A stretch of 64,000 bases of DNA. Origin: Paulownia fortunei. Its lineage: Eukaryota; Streptophyta; Magnoliopsida; Lamiales; Paulowniaceae. This document shows, in pieces, positions 57,999-64,000 of this stretch. The notes beneath the pieces are model-generated. The model was not told the origin of the DNA. It saw only the letters and a list, made by a program, of their open reading frames with translations, and ran no database searches. The position numbers and the translations under genes are program-made. How positions within the stretch are numbered: position 1 is the first letter of the stretch; the number at the start of each line of letters is the position of its first letter. The stretch is from assembly GCA_019321725.1 (NCBI GenBank), contig CM033118.1, positions 7,838,071 through 7,902,070 on the forward strand, given 5' to 3'.

Positions 57999-60140
57999 AT
58001 GGAAAGTGAAAGAGTTCACTCAATGAGTTCTAGGCATGTGGCTTCACATCTACTTTCTACAACTTCAACTCTAAATCCAATGTCAACTCAATCTCCATCG
58101 ATAGACGAAATAGAAGAAATGGAAATTTTAGAAACCCTAAAGGTGGTTGAAGGGTAACATCAAAAGGCCAAGGAGGAAAGAGATGTCTAGAAGAGGTTAT
58201 GCTTGCGATCACTTCACTCTTTACACCAACAAGAGTGAGAAGTCGAGGGTAAAATGTAAGTACTGTGATAAAAATTATGCTACCGATCTTTCAGAAAATG
58301 GAACTTCTGGAATTAATAATCATATGAAACTTTGCAAAAATCATCCTAATAATGCATATGTGGGAGATAATAAAACAGTTACAAGCTTTTATCAAAGTGT
58401 AACTGGGGGATTTATAGATGCTTGTTCTAATTGGAAATTTGATCAAGAAATTATTAGAAAATCCTTAGTTTGCATGAGCATTAAGGATGAATTGCCGTTT
58501 AAGTTTGTGGAAAATGAAGGATTTAGAGACTTAATATCCAGTGCATGTCCATAATTTGTTGTTCCTTTAAGAACAACAATAACAATAGATTGTTATAAAC
58601 TGTACCATGATGAAAAAAGTATGTTGAAGACTTATTTTAAGACATCTGGTCAAAGACTTTCATTGACCACTAAAACATGGACTTCTAATCAAAGACTCAC
58701 CTATTTGTGTTTGACTGGTCATTACATTAATGATGATTGAAAAGTGCATAAGGTGATTCTTAATTTCATAACTTGTCCTACTCATAAAGGTGATGAAGTT
58801 GGTCTTTTGATTGACAAATGATTGCTTGATTGGGGATTAGAATTTTTTTACTATTACTATGGATAATGCTTTTTTGAATGATACTACTATATCGCTTATT
58901 TGAAAATAAGATTCCTTACTTGGGTGACTGCAATATTGGGTGGTAAATATTTGCATATGAGATGTGTTGCTCACATTGTTAATCTTGTTGTATAAGATGG
59001 GTTGAAACAAATGAATGAGTTAATTGAGCATGTTCGTACTGTGGTGAGGTATGTGTGATAATCACCTGCTAGGTTTAAGAAATTCAATGGTTTTGTTGTT
59101 GAGGAGAAGGTAGAAAGCAAAAAATTATTGTGTTTAGATGTTCCAACGAGGTGGAACTCTGTTTACATAATGTTAGAGACAACTGTGATTTTCAATGGTG
59201 TATTTGATAGGTATGAAGTGTTTGATGCTGGCTTTCATACAAATTTTATGTTTAGGGGAGCTTATACAAATATAGGTTTGCCAACAAAAGATGACTGGGT
59301 TGTTATGGAAAGGTTTGTGAAAGTCCTGCACTATTTTTATGAACTCACTCTTTGAGTTTTTGATTCTTTATTTATGACATCCAATATTTTCTTAGATGAA
59401 ATTAGTGATATGGATGGGTTTTTGAGAGAATGACTTAAGAGTGATAATGATGTTTTGCAGACATGACTAGACAAATAAAGTTGAAATTTGATAGGTATTG
59501 GGAAAATATATTGAAAATGAATATGATGTTGTATATTGTTGATATCCTTGACCGCCATTAGAAGTTGAATTACTTGCAATTTATTTTGAAGAACATGCAT
59601 GGGTCTAAACGTGGAGAGTAGATGGGAATCTTGGCAAAGAATGCTCTTTATGATGTTTTTGAGTAATATAAGACTTTATATTCTTCTGTATCATCAATAT
59701 AATCAAGTTATTTAAGTGTGCCTATAGAGAATACAATCCTAGATGAATCTAAAAATGATGATGAGGTTGAAATAAGAGATATAAGGGATAATAAGAAGAG
59801 ATTGTTTGAGAGCGGAGGTGTCGATTGATTAGAGTTAGATTTATATCTAGAGGAACCCATTACAAAAAATTCTCCAAACTTTGATATAATTGATTGGTGG
59901 AAAGTGAATAGCCATAGATTTCCCATTTTATCCAAATTCACTCGTGATGTGTTAGCCAAACTGATACCTACTGAGGCTTCTGAGTATGCCTTTAGCACTA
60001 GGGGTTGCATAATTGATGAATTTAGAGCTTCATTGACTCCAAAATGGCACAAGCTCTAGTTTGTTATCAAGATTGGCTTCATCATACTCCAGTTAATTTT
60101 TTAGAAGAAGATTACGAGGTCATTCAAGAATTGAAAAAGG
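57999..60140 (+). pseudogene. hAT transposase with BED zinc finger (RICESLEEPER type)
   Basis: An ATG at 57999 begins MESERVHSMSSRHVASHLLS; a frameshift near 58145 leads to the frame 58147-58554. That has a basic stretch and a BED zinc finger: VKCKYCDKNYAT, GTSGINNHMKLC. The frame then reads on through a CAA-to-TAA-like stop as TTITIDCYKLYHDEKSMLKT, LTTKTWTSNQRLTYLCLTGH and, after a frame change, HMRCVAHIVNLVV and LDVPTRWNSVYIMLE (59128-59355). The end (59836-60057) holds the hAT dimerisation domain: DWWKVNSHRFPILSKFTRDV and SEYAFSTRGCIIDEFRASLT. At least eight stops and three frameshifts make it dead. In an active form it would cut and rejoin hAT ends. Confidence 0.85.
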
Positions 60141-61260
60141 TTACAATAGTTAACTCTATAGTTTATATTATGTTTATATATAGCTTCTATTTGCATTTTC
60201 TTCATATATTTTAATGTTGTGGTTCTCATAATATACTTGTAGATATGGTGACAAGTATTGGGATGGAGTCCAATATCCTTGGCTTATGATTATATGATTG
60301 CAAGACTACAAGTTGAAGGTAAAATATTCTTTTGTTTTTTTTTCTTTACATAAGAGGTTTAAAGTGTTGTGCTTCACTTGACAAAAATTATTTGAATGAA
60401 AATTCTAGCATCCATGCCTGTGATCACTTAGCCCTTGGTGGATAGTGAAACTATGTAGATATATGTTGGGCCATGCATGATTTGATTGCCAGAATTCTGG
60501 TTACATGAATAAACACTTGATGCTTTTATCGGATGATGAATTTCTAACAAGTATACTGTAAATTGCTATAAAAACTACTAAATTTCTATTGATAGTTTAA
60601 TATTTATCTTCTAGATTAGATATGCTAGCTTTCATTCTATGTGTTGTGTGTAATGCAGATTTTATAGTCTGAAGTTTTAGTTTGTGAAGATGATTTCTAG
60701 CTATTGACTTTCTCATTTTTTTTTTATCAGTGGCCATTACTGAAGGAAAAAATAATTGGTTATCACAGAGTCGCAAGCTTCATGTAATATTACAATTGAT
60801 GTCATTTAGGATTTAGCTCTTGGTTGGTGGAGATATTTTGTGTCTCTTGGTTGTTTCGCTTTGGATGTCTACATTGTGGATGTTATTACTTCTAAATTTT
60901 CATTGGGAAGTGTTTGACTTATGCTATTTTTGATTTATGGATGATAATTTAATCATGCAAAAGTTAACAATGAACTCTTGAGTGTTGTGGACCTTTGTGA
61001 CATTGTGGTTTTTAATTTAGATATTATTTTCATATTGTGATTTGTAAGACCGTTAAGTAACAATAAATTTGATAGGATTGTAGTGTTGTTATGTTTTTTA
61101 GTTTGATCATGAGATCATATTTATGTGATTTAATTATGTTGTACTTGGTTTTTATTTTGGAGGCTTTGCTTTGCAAAATAATATCATCATTTTAGCAAAT
61201 TTTTAAATTAATTTTTATTTTTAAAAAATACTTATTTTTAATTCAATTCTAATTTAGTAA
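60141..61260. other. hAT 3' noncoding region
   Basis: AT-rich, no frame or repeat that I can support, between the transposase end and the right subterminal repeat zone. Confidence 0.5.
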
Positions 61261-61521
61261 TAACCGAATTGAACCATTAAAATCGATTTGGTTCGGTTTA
61301 TTTTACCAGAACACTAAGCCACAACAGCGATTTTTATTTTTTTTAATTTTTTTGTTAATTTTGATTTTATAAAAAATCATACCAAATAAATCAATATTAT
61401 TTATATAAGCACTGAATCGAACTGTTTTAATTTGGTACGATTTGGTAAAATGATGTATCGAATTTTCAATTCGATATAATATAATTTTACTTAATGCAAA
61501 CCTTAAGTTTGGGAATACAAA

Positions 61522-61592
61522 ATATTTAAAATTTATTTTAAAAATAATATATCAAAATAGTCAAATAATGAGGGTTGAAGTGCTATTTACTT
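61522..61592. repeat. End fragment of a long-TIR MITE
   Basis: ATTTAAAATTTATTTTAAAA, then GAGGGTTGAAGTGCTATTTA aligns with the inverted end of the MITE at 54677. It lies directly right of the hAT element. It overlaps the part already present at 55110-55207, so it is not simply the cut-off remainder. Confidence 0.5.
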
Positions 61593-61599
61593 TATTTTT

Positions 61600-61889
61600 A
61601 GACATGTACCACATTGTGCACGCGCGCCTAAGACACTGCGCTCCAGCATCCGGCCCACGCGTGTCCCTCCCAAAGGAATCGTATATCTTTACATTATATA
61701 TTTTATTTGATTTTGATTCGCAACTTTATACAAGCAAAAAGATCAAAAGCCCACTAAAATTCAGGATTCATTTGTTAATTTCTGTCCAATAATGAAAATT
61801 TTATATAATTCTGTTGAATGCTAAGCTCTTTAACCCAAAACTAAATCCTCATAAAAGGGAGAGAGAAAAAAATAAATAAATAAAGAAGC
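61600..61889 (+). promoter_or_regulatory. Upstream region and 5' UTR of the kinase gene
   Basis: The block 61620-61685 is GC-richer than its surroundings. TATATATTTTATTT near 61696 could serve as a TATA box, and the leader before the ATG is A-rich (AAATAAATAAATAAAGAAGC). I could not place a start of transcription. Confidence 0.35.

Positions 61890-64000
<2,111 letters not shown>

Larger units (their letters stand above)
55208..61505 (+). mobile_element. hAT transposon, ~6.3 kb, degenerate
   Basis: It starts TAGGGGTATACAC at 55208 and probably ends TGCAAACCTTA at 61505. The 8-base flanks AGTTTGAG (55200-55207) and AGTTTGGG (61506-61513) match at 7 of 8, the target length of hAT elements. Both subterminal regions (55208-55400 and 61261-61490) are full of scattered ACCGAA / TTCGGT / GGTACGATTTGG words. 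The inside holds a noncoding-leader-like region, an intron-like stretch and a hAT transposase frame. A smaller hAT MITE is inserted at 56197-56481. The right terminal repeat is poorly preserved, so that edge is less sure. Confidence 0.65.

Noticed and set aside
59708..60052. 114-residue minus-strand frame
   Set aside because: It is the complement of the hAT dimerisation domain, which reads clearly on +.
55200..61513. The fragment at 61522-61592 as the other half of the MITE cut by the hAT insertion
   Set aside because: It repeats a part of the inverted end already present at 55110-55207, so it cannot be the simple remainder.
61568..61792. 74-residue + frame upstream of the kinase
   Set aside because: It overlaps the MITE end and the promoter region and has no family signature.

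Overview
The window is nuclear DNA of a flowering plant, almost certainly a eudicot. It is AT-rich, its host genes have GT-AG introns, and it carries plant-specific families: a tau-class glutathione transferase, a plastid-targeted protein, a plant CDK-activating kinase, plant mobile domain (PMD) sequence, and Tekay, Tat and Athila Ty3 retrotransposons. I cannot name the species. Three host genes are recognisable: a four-exon plastid protein (17.5-21.7 kb, +), a two-exon tau GST (25.2-23.9 kb, -) and the first four exons of a CDKD-type kinase (61.9 kb to the window end, +). The GST and the kinase each carry an apparent frameshift. A fourth, badly broken gene lies at 11.1-11.6 kb (-). Nearly everything else is decayed mobile DNA. 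I saw no CRISPR array, tRNA or rRNA.

Left part (1-17 kb). The 3' part of a Tekay-like Ty3/gypsy element (1-6098, +) sits inside a Mutator-like transposon (MULE, 6104-11129, -). The MULE transposase is also split by a 2143-bp protein-free element with a 5-bp target duplication. The right MULE end appears to lie inside the 11.1-11.6 kb gene remnant. A CACTA-like MITE and a scrambled, circularly permuted Ty1/copia pol (12.6-15.2 kb) follow, then minor repeats.

Middle (17-34 kb). The plastid gene has a long first intron with a three-copy ~350-bp repeat. Downstream come a solo LTR, the GST, and a complete-ended Tat-lineage Ty3 element (25,497-31,717, -). That element keeps LTRs, PBS, PPT, gag and protease, has lost reverse transcriptase and integrase, and carries a long antisense, apparently spliced reading frame. 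Next to it is an internally deleted Ty1/copia element (31.7-33.8 kb).

Right part (34-61.6 kb). A PMD pseudogene (37.1-39.5 kb, -) adjoins a set of nested insertions. A Ty1/copia shell (39.55-52.71 kb, -) encloses an Athila-type element, whose left LTR holds a LINE, which itself holds a repeat-rich insert. A second copy of the 2.1-kb element also lies in the shell. A Tat solo LTR, two long-TIR MITEs and a ~6.3-kb hAT transposon (with its own 285-bp MITE inside) fill the space before the kinase gene. Many stops in these elements look like C-to-T or G-to-A changes, as expected for old methylated repeats.
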